A model generated the notes under the pieces. The model was given only the letters and a program-made list of their open reading frames with translations, was not told where the DNA came from and searched no databases. The translations under genes were made by a program, and so were the position numbers. Source: Croceibacterium sp. (lineage in GTDB: Bacteria; Pseudomonadota; Alphaproteobacteria; Sphingomonadales; Sphingomonadaceae). Taken from it: a stretch of 35,619 nucleotides of DNA. This document shows positions 26,621 through 35,619 of this stretch, piece after piece (position 1 is the first letter of the stretch; each line of letters starts with the position of its first letter). The stretch is taken from assembly GCA_025450635.1 (NCBI GenBank), contig JANWHA010000019.1, positions 1-35,619 of the forward strand, written 5' to 3'.

Positions 26621-27789
26621 CAGAACAGGCCTTCCAGGCCGTTGCGCAACCGCTGCCAGGCCTTGGCCTTAGCCACGGCGCTGGCGGCGACAAGCGCCAC
26701 GTCGTGTGGCTGCTGCCCGGGAACGGCGACCCGCAAGGTGGCGACCTCCTCGCCTTCGGCGATCGGCGCCTTGAGCGGGCCGCGATAGCGCAGGCTAAGC
26801 TGGGCTTTTCCAGCGCCTGCGTTCGCGAGATTGGCGAACACGTTCGTCTCGGTTCGCAAGGGCACCGAGGTCGCCGCGCCGCCTTGCACCGCCGCCGTTC
26901 CGACAGGGCTGCCGGCCGGAAGCAACTCGCGGGTCGAGAAGTTGTCGAAGCCCCATTCGATCAGCTCACGGGCGGTGTGATTGCGGATTTGCCAGCTCGG
27001 AGAGCCGGCAATCACCATCGCCAGGCGCCGTCCATCGCGAACGGCGGAGCCGAGATAAGTGTAGCCGGCCTGCTCGGTAAAGCCAGTCTTGATGCCGTCA
27101 GCGCCCGGGACCACGCCGATGTCGGGATCGTGGTTGTTCTGGGTGATGCCGTTGTAGGTCATTCCATGGTGACCGATGAAGCGCTGATACAGGTCGGGGA
27201 ATCGCCTGGTCAGCGCGTCGGCGAGCAAGACCAGGTCGTGGGCGGTCGTGTATGTCCGCCCTTCATCCATATAGCCGTTGGGCCGGCCGAAATGGCTGTC
27301 GTGCATGCCGAGCCTGGCCGCATTGTCGTTCATCAGCGCCACCCAGTTCTCGACCGAACCGGCGCCAGCCTTGGCAAGGGTGACGGCTCCGTCGTTGGCG
27401 GAGACCGTCGCCACGCCCATCAGCAACTCGCCGACCGTGACGCGGTCGCCCTCCTTGAGGAGCAACGAGGAGCCAACATCCTGCCATTGATCAGCCAGCT
27501 CCTTGTCGAAGGTCGCTTCCTTGTCGAGGGACAGCTTGCCGCGCTGGATCAGGTCGAAGGCCGTGTAGAGGGTCATGACCTTGGTCACGGAGGCCGGCAT
27601 GAAACGCCGGTCGGGCTCGCGCGAAAAAAGCGTCTGGCCCGTCGAGAGATCGACGAGCAGCGCCACGGGGATCGCTGGATCGACCGGCGCGGGGCCGGTT
27701 ATGGGCTCGACGGGCGCATCTGCGGGTGCTGCGGTGGCGGCAAGTGCTGCCACCGCCAGCGTAGCGACAATTCCGAAAAACCGTTTCAA
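26620..27789 (-). CDS. dacA: D-alanyl-D-alanine carboxypeptidase (PBP5/6-like)
   Basis: PASVTKVMTLY (SxxK), SANDGAV (SxN), DGIKTGFTEQAGY (KTG). TTG start with signal peptide MKRFFGIVATLAVAALAATAAPADA. Confidence 0.93.
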   Translation of the reverse strand: MKRFFGIVATLAVAALAATAAPADAPVEPITGPAPVDPAIPVALLVDLSTGQTLFSREPDRRFMPASVTKVMTLYTAFDLIQRGKLSLDKEATFDKELADQWQDVGSSLLLKEGDRVTVGELLMGVATVSANDGAVTLAKAGAGSVENWVALMNDNAARLGMHDSHFGRPNGYMDEGRTYTTAHDLVLLADALTRRFPDLYQRFIGHHGMTYNGITQNNHDPDIGVVPGADGIKTGFTEQAGYTYLGSAVRDGRRLAMVIAGSPSWQIRNHTARELIEWGFDNFSTRELLPAGSPVGTAAVQGGAATSVPLRTETNVFANLANAGAGKAQLSLRYRGPLKAPIAEGEEVATLRVAVPGQQPHDVALVAASAVAKAKAWQRLRNGLEGLF

Positions 27790-27793
27790 GCCT

Positions 27794-27819
27794 GCTCCTG
27801 CCGCCTGGCGGCAAGGAGC
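27794..27819 (-). promoter_or_regulatory. Hairpin pairing the dacA Shine-Dalgarno sequence
   Basis: Minus-strand RNA GCTCCT-T-GCCGC-CAG-GCGGC-AGGAGC; AGGAG (27799-27795) lies 5 nt upstream of the TTG start (27789) and is in the 3' arm. Confidence 0.55.
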
Positions 27820-27826
27820 CGCGCGA

Positions 27827-28918
27827 TCAGCCGTTGGTTAAGATTCGCGCGTCGCTATAACCCGCGGCCCGCACCTTTGCGAGCGAGGCTTCGGCCTGTT
27901 CATGGGTGGCGAACGGGCCGGTGCGAACACGGAAGTATTGACCCGCCTTGCTGACCGAGCCGCCGATGCTGCCGGCGACTTTCCGTGCCCGCTCCAGCGT
28001 GCTCATCGCCGCGGCCTGGACGACGTAGGCGTCGTTTTGCGCGGTCTGCGTGGCTCTCGGCGCCTGCGGAACGGTCCGAGAGGATCGCGCCTCGACAGGC
28101 TGAGAATCGGCCGGCGGGGTCTGTTGCTCCAGGCGGGCCACCACGACGCCGGGCGGCCGGGAGCTGACTGTTGCGCTGGCGTGCGGCAGCAAAGGCGGCA
28201 GCGGCGGCGGACCCGAGCCGCCAGACCGCGCCAACCGGGGTTCCGGATTCGCGAGCATCACCGAGGTGCGAGGCGTAGCGGTGCTCGGCGGCACTTCGAC
28301 CGACGCGAGCGTGGCCGGCGCATTGGGCTTCTGCAGCGCCAGATTGGCCGCACCCTCCGCCGGGAGCTTCTGCTTGAGCACCGCGACCAGCGAGGCGGGC
28401 GTGTCCATTCGCGCCGGGGCGCTGCGGCCGGCGCGCAAGGCAGCCCGCTCCGCTTCCGGCGGATTGACCCGCCGCACCCGCACCGGATCGCCAGCCGAAG
28501 CGCCGAGTTGGGCCAGCGCGGCGGGGGACAAGCCGATCACTTCATTGCCGTCCATCGGACCGCGGCGTTCGACTCGCACGAGAATGGTATGCCCGCTCTT
28601 GAGCGAGGTAACGTCGGCGTAGCTGGGCAGCGGCAAGGTGTGGTGCGAAGCGGTGACGCCTCTACCGCTGTCGGCTGCGACATAGCCCACTTCGTCGAAA
28701 TTCATCCTGTCCGCCGGCGTGTAGAGTGTCTCGCCGACTTTGTAGGGCGAGCCGATCACGATCGGATAGTCCGCTGCCGGTCCATTCACCGGAGCCGGGC
28801 CGGCGCCGGCGGAGGCGAGCTCGTGATGCGAGCCGCACGCCGCAAGGGCGGGTACGAGAATCAACGTCAGCGCAAGGCCGCGCACGCGGCCGGCGAAACT
28901 CTCACCGAGCAATCTCAT
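27827..28918 (-). CDS. rlpA: RlpA-like septal lytic transglycosylase with SPOR domain
   Basis: Lipoprotein-like MRLLGESFAGRVRGLALTLILVPALAACGS; RlpA double-psi region (GYVAADSGRGVTASHHTLPLPSYADVTSL...); C-terminal SPOR-like VVQAAAMSTLERARKVAGSIGGSVSKAGQYFRVRTGPF. Confidence 0.9.
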   Translation of the reverse strand: MRLLGESFAGRVRGLALTLILVPALAACGSHHELASAGAGPAPVNGPAADYPIVIGSPYKVGETLYTPADRMNFDEVGYVAADSGRGVTASHHTLPLPSYADVTSLKSGHTILVRVERRGPMDGNEVIGLSPAALAQLGASAGDPVRVRRVNPPEAERAALRAGRSAPARMDTPASLVAVLKQKLPAEGAANLALQKPNAPATLASVEVPPSTATPRTSVMLANPEPRLARSGGSGPPPLPPLLPHASATVSSRPPGVVVARLEQQTPPADSQPVEARSSRTVPQAPRATQTAQNDAYVVQAAAMSTLERARKVAGSIGGSVSKAGQYFRVRTGPFATHEQAEASLAKVRAAGYSDARILTNG

Positions 28919-29924
28919 CTGCCAGCAACCCCACACTCATCGCGTAGTAGTTCGAGCAGTTGTATTGCAGGATAACCCTATAATTCTGCGTTAAGAGATA
29001 GGCGGGAGCGCCGGGCCCGTCGGGCTCGAACAACGAGGCCATGACGCCTTCTCCGATCGACCCGAGAGGGACGACGCCGAGCGCGCGCCATTCGCGCACT
29101 GTCTTCCATTTGCTGTGGCGCACAAAGACCCGCGCGCAATTGGGCGGATTCATCGGGCTGACGAGCGCCCGGCGGTTGAGGTTGGACGGGACTTGCGCCC
29201 GCACGCCCCACGGTTGGCCGGGTCGCCAGCCGGCATCGCGGAAATAGTTGGCGATCGAATAGAGCGTGTCGGTCCGGGAATCCCAGATATTGCGCACCCC
29301 GTCGCCGTCGCCGTCGACCGCGAGCCGCAAGTAGATGCTCGGAAGGAACTGCGGGTTGCCGAACGCACCGGCCCAGCTGCCGACCAGGCGCGAGCGCGGC
29401 ACGCCCTGCTGGACCATCCGCATCAGGTCGATCAGCTCGGTTTCGAACAGCGCCCGCCGCCGCCCCTGCCAGGCGAGCGTCGTCAGCGCCTCGGCAAGAT
29501 CGAAGTTGCCCTTGACCGCGCCGTAGCTCGTCTCGTGCCCCCAGATGGCGATCAGGATCGGCGCCGGCACGCCATAGCGCTGCTCGACCCGCGCGCGGAG
29601 CGAGCCGAGGTTTTGGTAGACCTGGCGGCCTGCGGCGATGCGCGACGCCGTGTTGTGGCTCGACAGGTACGGCGCCAGCGCGGGGAAGCCGCTGCGCACC
29701 GGCGAGCTGACGTTGTCGCTGTCTAGGGCGATCACCCGCTGGCTCGGTTGCAGGCCGCGCAGGACCGAATCGACCGCGGCCTGGCTTATGCCCTGGCCGA
29801 GCGCTTTGGCCCGCACGTATTGCAGGTAGGCGTCAAAGGAATTGTTCTGCGCCGGCGCAGCCGACGGACCCAACAAGAGAGCGGCGGAGGCGACTAGGGC
29901 GAGGAGTCGGCGGCTGATCGGCAT
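28902..29924 (-). CDS. Lytic murein transglycosylase (MltB-like)
   Basis: MPISRRLLALVASAALLLGPSAAPAQ signal; YGVPAPILIAIWGHETSYG; GSWAGAFGNPQFLPS; VDGDGDG. Confidence 0.93.
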   Translation of the reverse strand: MPISRRLLALVASAALLLGPSAAPAQNNSFDAYLQYVRAKALGQGISQAAVDSVLRGLQPSQRVIALDSDNVSSPVRSGFPALAPYLSSHNTASRIAAGRQVYQNLGSLRARVEQRYGVPAPILIAIWGHETSYGAVKGNFDLAEALTTLAWQGRRRALFETELIDLMRMVQQGVPRSRLVGSWAGAFGNPQFLPSIYLRLAVDGDGDGVRNIWDSRTDTLYSIANYFRDAGWRPGQPWGVRAQVPSNLNRRALVSPMNPPNCARVFVRHSKWKTVREWRALGVVPLGSIGEGVMASLFEPDGPGAPAYLLTQNYRVILQYNCSNYYAMSVGLLADEIAR

Positions 29925-29937
29925 GCCGCCATCTTTG

Positions 29938-29990
29938 CACGGGTCGTCGCCCGTGTGAATTCCCCGCTCGCCCGCGTGCGACGAGCGGGG
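29938..29990 (-). terminator. Two tandem perfect hairpins between the secreted paralogue gene and mltB-like gene
   Basis: CACGGG-TCGTCG-CCCGTG (29938-29955) and CCCCGCTCG-11 nt-CGAGCGGGG (29962-29990). Confidence 0.5.
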
Positions 29991-30001
29991 GCGATGCCGC
30001 G

Positions 30002-30895
30002 CTATCCGGCTTTGGCCGGGAGATCCGGATGCATGCCCGGGTTTTTCTTGAGCATTTCCGCAAAGTTGCCGAGGCCGCAGTTGTCGTCCTTGCCGCAGTT
30101 GGTCACGGTGTGGATGTAGCGGATCTTGCCGTTCTCGATCCGGAACACATGGCTGTCGGCCCGTCCCTCGGGTCCCATCTTGAGCATCACGTCGACCGCG
30201 CCGATCGATGGATCGATCACATACTGGCGATCGGCCATCGCGATGTTGTTGGGAACGCCGACGTTGCAGCTGTCCTGCGGCGTGCCCTTGCCCATGTAGG
30301 CGCTGCCTTCCAGCCGGTCGCACGGCGTGCCCCACGGCACCTGCACCGACTTGTCCTTGAAGTAATCGAGATAGGCGTCCGCCGCGGCCTTGAGCTGGTC
30401 CGGCGTCTCGCGCTTGTCCGGCGGGATCTCCGACCAGTCCTCCATCTGCGCATACTTGTGCGTGTAGGCGGCGTCGAACAGCCAATCGCCCTTGTCGGTA
30501 TCGATCACGTTGAAGTTGGAGCCGTTGCCGCCGAAGCCGTTGAACTGCACGGCGATGACGTGCGGATGGTCGCCCTGGTCGGCGATCATCTCGAGATAGA
30601 CCTTGCACTGCTTTTCATCGAGCAGCGCGCGGTGCCAGGTGATCTTGAGCGGGGTGGAGAGAATGCCCTGCGACATCGTCGAGAGCGCGCCGTTCTCGTT
30701 GTAGACTACCCAGTTGCCCATCGGAATCCGCAGCGGCAGCCCTTCTTCCTGGGCCTGGACGTACTTGTCGGCCAGCATTTGCAGGTTCGCGCGATCGCAC
30801 GGCCCGCCGCCGAACTGCGCCGCGGCCGGGCTGGAGAGGGCCATCAGCCCCGCGCCGGCGAGAATTCCCGCCAAAAATCTTGTCTTCACTTGCAA
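30002..30895 (-). CDS. Secreted hypothetical protein, paralogue A
   Basis: Signal MQVKTRFLAGILAGAGLMALSSPAAAQ; RANLQMLADKYVQAQEEGLPLRIPMGNWVVYNENGALST... aligns with paralogue B; possibly DUF8021/SnoaL-like (uncertain). Confidence 0.75.
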   Translation of the reverse strand: MQVKTRFLAGILAGAGLMALSSPAAAQFGGGPCDRANLQMLADKYVQAQEEGLPLRIPMGNWVVYNENGALSTMSQGILSTPLKITWHRALLDEKQCKVYLEMIADQGDHPHVIAVQFNGFGGNGSNFNVIDTDKGDWLFDAAYTHKYAQMEDWSEIPPDKRETPDQLKAAADAYLDYFKDKSVQVPWGTPCDRLEGSAYMGKGTPQDSCNVGVPNNIAMADRQYVIDPSIGAVDVMLKMGPEGRADSHVFRIENGKIRYIHTVTNCGKDDNCGLGNFAEMLKKNPGMHPDLPAKAG

Positions 30896-30917
30896 CTCCT
30901 TGGTGATCCCTTGCTGC

Positions 30918-31604
30918 TTATTTCGTGATCATCGAGTGGGCGTAACGAACCTTGCCGCCTTCGATGCGCAACACCTCAGCGGCGGCCGGGCCGTCATCCC
31001 CGCCGACGTGCCCCGTCACCGCGACGGCGCCCTTGGTCTCATCGACCGTGAATTCCGGGCTCGATAGTTGCGGGCCCGAGCTTGCGAGATAGCCTTTGGC
31101 CGCGCTCATCAGCGCGTCGCGGGTGTCGCGCCGGCCCTCGGGAATGACGCCCCAGTCCTCCTTGCCCGCCGTGTCGACGGCCTTCTGGGCGTCGAACTGC
31201 GGATTGCCCGGCTGGGTGACGACGCTGCCGATCTGGCCCAGCCCGTTGAAGCTCCAGGCGAGGCGAGTGCCGACGATATACGGCTTCGGCTTGAGGATCA
31301 TGCCTTGCACGAACACGCGGCAATTGCCGGTATCGACGAGGTCGACATGCCAAGCAAAGTCGGATGGTTGGCCGATGACGCCCGTGGTCGTGGAAACGAG
31401 CCCGTAGTTCTCGCGGTAATCGACCCACTCGCCGACCGGCAGGGTGAAGATCGAACCCTGTTGCTGCGCCTTCACGTAGCGGTTCGCGACATCCTGCAGC
31501 GTGTCGCGTGTGCAGTTGCCTTGGGCCGCCGCCGGCGATGTTGCCGCGAGCGCGGCGATGGCGGTGATGGCCAGCAGTCCAACCTTCGCGATGCGCCTCG
31601 ACAT
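30918..31604 (-). CDS. Secreted hypothetical protein, paralogue B
   Basis: Signal MSRRIAKVGLLAITAIAALAATSPAAAQ; RDTLQDVANRYVKAQQQGSIFTLPVGEWVDYRENYGLVST... parallels paralogue A; both end with ...VLRIEGGKVRYAHS / ...VFRIENGKIRYIHT. Confidence 0.75.
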   Translation of the reverse strand: MSRRIAKVGLLAITAIAALAATSPAAAQGNCTRDTLQDVANRYVKAQQQGSIFTLPVGEWVDYRENYGLVSTTTGVIGQPSDFAWHVDLVDTGNCRVFVQGMILKPKPYIVGTRLAWSFNGLGQIGSVVTQPGNPQFDAQKAVDTAGKEDWGVIPEGRRDTRDALMSAAKGYLASSGPQLSSPEFTVDETKGAVAVTGHVGGDDGPAAAEVLRIEGGKVRYAHSMITK

Positions 31605-31728
31605 CGGCAAATCCCCTTCCCGGCGGCCGTTACCGGCCTGTTTGATTTTGTCTAATTGAAGGCCGGGCAAGAGTCACGCGTGGTGCGGCGAACTGCGCGC
31701 GCTCTTTCAGTGACAACCGCGGCTTTCG

Positions 31729-31852
31729 CGGCTAGCGCGAGCGGCCGAAGATGGGTGGCCGAGCGGTTTAAGGCACCGGTCTTGGAGTCGGAGGGCCGGA
31801 ACGGCCCGGAGACGTCACCGCAGGTGACAATACCGGCGTTCAGCGCTAGCCG
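31729..31852 (+). ncRNA. Candidate structured tRNA-like RNA or tRNA-Ser 5'-half pseudogene
   Basis: 10-bp inverted repeat CGGCTAGCGC (31729-31738)/GCGCTAGCCG (31843-31852) encloses a tRNA-Ser 5'-half copy (31750-31784) and two perfect 6-bp hairpins (31793-31807, 31814-31828). Confidence 0.4.
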
Positions 31853-31865
31853 ACTTTCCCCGAGC

Positions 31866-31955
31866 GGATGGGTGGCCGAGTGGTTTAAGGCACCGGTCTT
31901 GAAAACCGGCGTGGGTTCACGCCCACCGTGGGTTCGAATCCCACCCCATCCGCCA
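31866..31955 (+). tRNA. tRNA-Ser(UGA), CCA encoded
   Basis: GGATGGG/CCCATCC acceptor, anticodon loop CTTGAAA (TGA), long variable arm, T-arm GTGGG-TTCGAAT-CCCAC, terminal GCCA. Confidence 0.97.
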
Positions 31956-31960
31956 TGCGC

Positions 31961-32668
31961 TTACTTGGGCACCTCGCGCTTCTGGTCTTCCGCGAGGCCG
32001 GGCGAGTTGGCTGTCATGCTGCAATCGAACACGCCGCTCGCCTTGGTGAAGCAGACGAAGTTGCGGTCGCGGCGCAGGAACACGTCCCTCCGGTTGTAGT
32101 CGGTGCACGTGTCGAAGGTGACCCGCACATCGTACATCGGCCGCCCCGCGACGGTCTGGTACTGCACCGCGTCGACCGGCGAGGCCGGCCGCGACACGCC
32201 GATGCGCAGCGAATCGATGTGCACCGTGATGCGCCCGTCCTCGCCGGGGTTCGGTTCGTGCGAAAAGCCGCGGACGAGCACGGCACGAATACGGCCGTTG
32301 AGCCCGGCGCCCTGGACCGCATCGTTGGCGAAACAGGCGCCACCACCGCCGATGGGCGGCGCCGGCGGAGCATCGGCGAAACCGGGTTGCTGCCGCACCG
32401 GCGGAGCCTGCACTGGCTGGCGATCGCCAGGCGGGTCGCCGGCGCATGGTCCCGGGACCACGTCGTCGAACGGGACGATGATGGGCGTGTCGTTGGGCCC
32501 GAACCCCTTGACGCTGTAGGCGAAGGGCAGGACGCTCTGAATGCGGCCGGGATGGAGCTTGTCCGCCACGACGCAGGTGCCGGGCGCGAGGCCCCTCTCG
32601 GCGAGCGCGGGATGTGCAGTAACCAAAAGCACGCCGCCAAGGGCGGCTGCCAGCAAAATCGATTTCAT
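31961..32668 (-). CDS. Secreted hypothetical protein
   Basis: Signal MKSILLAAALGGVLLVTAHPALA; Cys-containing mature region; no family recognised. Confidence 0.65.
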   Translation of the reverse strand: MKSILLAAALGGVLLVTAHPALAERGLAPGTCVVADKLHPGRIQSVLPFAYSVKGFGPNDTPIIVPFDDVVPGPCAGDPPGDRQPVQAPPVRQQPGFADAPPAPPIGGGGACFANDAVQGAGLNGRIRAVLVRGFSHEPNPGEDGRITVHIDSLRIGVSRPASPVDAVQYQTVAGRPMYDVRVTFDTCTDYNRRDVFLRRDRNFVCFTKASGVFDCSMTANSPGLAEDQKREVPK

Positions 32669-32764
32669 CGAATCCCCCCCAGATTGGAGCAGGAAGACTC
32701 GATTAGAATTTCCTACAAGTCAACGGGTTGTCGGGCGTTCCCACATCCGCGCGAGGCGTGGCTT

Positions 32765-32791
32765 CGCCGGCCTTCTACGGGAAGGCCGGCG
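32765..32791 (-). terminator. Strong hairpin downstream of the heme-binding-like gene
   Basis: CGCCGGCCTTC-TACGG-GAAGGCCGGCG: perfect 11-bp stem. Confidence 0.6.
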
Positions 32792-32805
32792 TCTGCAGGA
32801 TAGGC

Positions 32806-33411
32806 TCAGGCTGCGACCGCGCTCGGGTGGTAGCGCTTCACCAGCCGCAGCGTATTGCGGTCGGTGTGGTGCATCTCCTGGCCGGTGGCGGCGAGCCTGA
32901 GCATGAGATCGGAGGTGTAGCTCATCGAGCCGTCCTCGTCGATCGTGAAGGTGCTGGTGAAGTCGCGCAGCTCGGCGCGCTCGATCAGGTACTTGTTCTG
33001 CAGAATGCCGTAATGCGGCTCACCGGGCTTGGCGTCGAAGCGCAGCGTCGTGTCGTGCGGGCCGGCGTCGCTGCCGGCGAGGATGGCGATGCCGCGGCCG
33101 AACACTACATTGCGCATCACCTGCCCGTGCGCCTTGTCCCACAGCAGGAAGCCGACCTCGTCGTGGAACGGGTCCATCGCTTCCTCGCCGTGCCGCCAGG
33201 CGGTCATGCCGTAGCTGAGGCCCCACAGGACCTGCTGGCCGTTCTCCTGGATCGGGATCGGCTTGAACCAGGCCTTCTCGAAATAGGTCGTCTCGGCGGT
33301 CCAGTCGTCCTTGTTGTGGTACGACAGGTCGACGCCGTCATTGCCTTCCCATTCGCCGACGAACGGGGTCAGCGGCCCCAACTTGCGCGAATAACGAATT
33401 TGCTCAGCCAC
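32806..33411 (-). CDS. Heme-binding beta-barrel-like (THAP4/nitrobindin-like) protein
   Basis: LGPLTPFVGEWEGNDGVDLSYHNKDDWTAETTYFEKAWFKPIPIQENGQQVLWGLSYGMTAWRHGE... resembles FABP/nitrobindin-like families. Confidence 0.65.
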   Translation of the reverse strand: MAEQIRYSRKLGPLTPFVGEWEGNDGVDLSYHNKDDWTAETTYFEKAWFKPIPIQENGQQVLWGLSYGMTAWRHGEEAMDPFHDEVGFLLWDKAHGQVMRNVVFGRGIAILAGSDAGPHDTTLRFDAKPGEPHYGILQNKYLIERAELRDFTSTFTIDEDGSMSYTSDLMLRLAATGQEMHHTDRNTLRLVKRYHPSAVAA

Positions 33412-33486
33412 TACGGCCCTCCTCTTATGGTTGCCCAGAGATGGTTCGGCCCTAGACTGGGCGTGGCTTGCTGATCAACTCACGGG

Positions 33487-33507
33487 TTTCGATTACGCTA
33501 ATCGAAA
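33487..33507. promoter_or_regulatory. Perfect 9-bp inverted repeat TTTCGATTA-CGC-TAATCGAAA
   Basis: Direct reading, 76 nt upstream of the heme-binding-like gene start. Confidence 0.45.
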
Positions 33508-33520
33508 GAGTGGCTTACTC

Positions 33521-33685
33521 TCAGGCGAGCTGCTCTTCCTCTTCGGGAATTACGACCGCCTTCTGACAAGGCTTCGAGCGGCCCGGCGTGAGCAGGCGCG
33601 AGAGGATCGCGCGGCGGCGGCGGGTAAGGCTCGGGTTGGTGCTGACATCGAACAGGACGTCGCAATCGTCGATTTCGTATTCCAT
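33521..33685 (-). CDS. Possible small ORF (54 aa), not in the ORF track
   Basis: Manual translation MEYEIDDCDVLFDVSTNPSLTRRRRAILSRLLTPGRSKPCQKAVVIPEEEEQLA; no recognised family. Confidence 0.45.
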   Translation of the reverse strand: MEYEIDDCDVLFDVSTNPSLTRRRRAILSRLLTPGRSKPCQKAVVIPEEEEQLA

Positions 33686-33706
33686 CGCCTCGCTCCTTAC
33701 CGCCCC

Positions 33707-33730
33707 AACCCGCGGGCCGAGCAGCGGGTT
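33707..33730 (-). terminator. Hairpin downstream of lpd
   Basis: AACCCGC-10 nt-GCGGGTT: perfect 7-bp stem, 37 nt past the lpd stop. Confidence 0.4.
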
Positions 33731-33766
33731 CCCGAGCGAAAAAGGAAATGAGACGAACGGTTTAGC

Positions 33767-35473
<1,707 letters not shown>

Positions 35474-35474
<1 letters not shown>

Positions 35475-35619
35475 CACCCGTCCACCGGCCGCGGCTTGTT
35501 GCCCATATCGACGGCGACGAAAGTGAAGGTCGCTTCGGTCACCTTGACCGCGGTCTCTTCCTGGCGGTGGCGGCGCCAGGCTTCGACGGCGATGGTCAGG
35601 CTGGTGCGGCCGACCTTGA
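35474..35619 (-). CDS. Acyl-CoA thioesterase (hotdog fold), C-terminal fragment cut by window end
   Basis: Manual translation ...KVGRTSLTIAVEAWRRHRQEETAVKVTEATFTFVAVDMGNKPRPVDG*, resembling YciA-type thioesterases. Confidence 0.75.

Noticed and set aside
31750-31860. A second functional tRNA-Ser (a GGA triplet follows a U at 31783)
   Set aside because: The anticodon stem does not pair properly, and no acceptor 3' strand, T-arm or CCA is present. Treated as tRNA-like or pseudogene instead.
31866-31955. tRNA-Ser as an integration site for a genomic island
   Set aside because: No integrase, no 3'-end direct repeat, and flanking genes look chromosomal; the duplicated part is the 5' half.

Overview
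The window is high-GC DNA, most consistent with a sphingomonad-like alphaproteobacterium; this taxonomy is inferred from gene content and synteny only. Most of it is core chromosome: the mutL 3' part; a MerR-controlled glutaredoxin/MauE plus Met-rich protein module; a NYN/OST-HTH protein; carbonic anhydrase/lipA; ispDF; dusB-ntrB-ntrC-ntrY-ntrX-hfq-hflX; a Stf0-type sulfotransferase; mazG; an MBL hydrolase-tatD-metG-holB-tmk-dacA-rlpA-mltB run; two tandem secreted paralogues; tRNA-Ser(UGA); and lpd. No IS element, prophage or CRISPR array was recognised. Observations most worth a second look: (1) an in-frame amber codon at codon 34 of lpd; (2) a duplicated tRNA-Ser 5' half enclosed with two perfect hairpins inside a 10-bp inverted repeat, just upstream of the intact tRNA-Ser; (3) an Hfq with two fused Sm-like domains, the second lacking canonical RNA-binding residues; (4) a compact divergent metal-response-like module with a near-canonical mer-type operator; (5) a hairpin that pairs the dacA Shine-Dalgarno; (6) three contiguous palindromes between carbonic anhydrase and lipA; (7) a palindromic repeat translated inside MutL; (8) two rare-codon, AT-rich patches inside otherwise GC-rich core genes.
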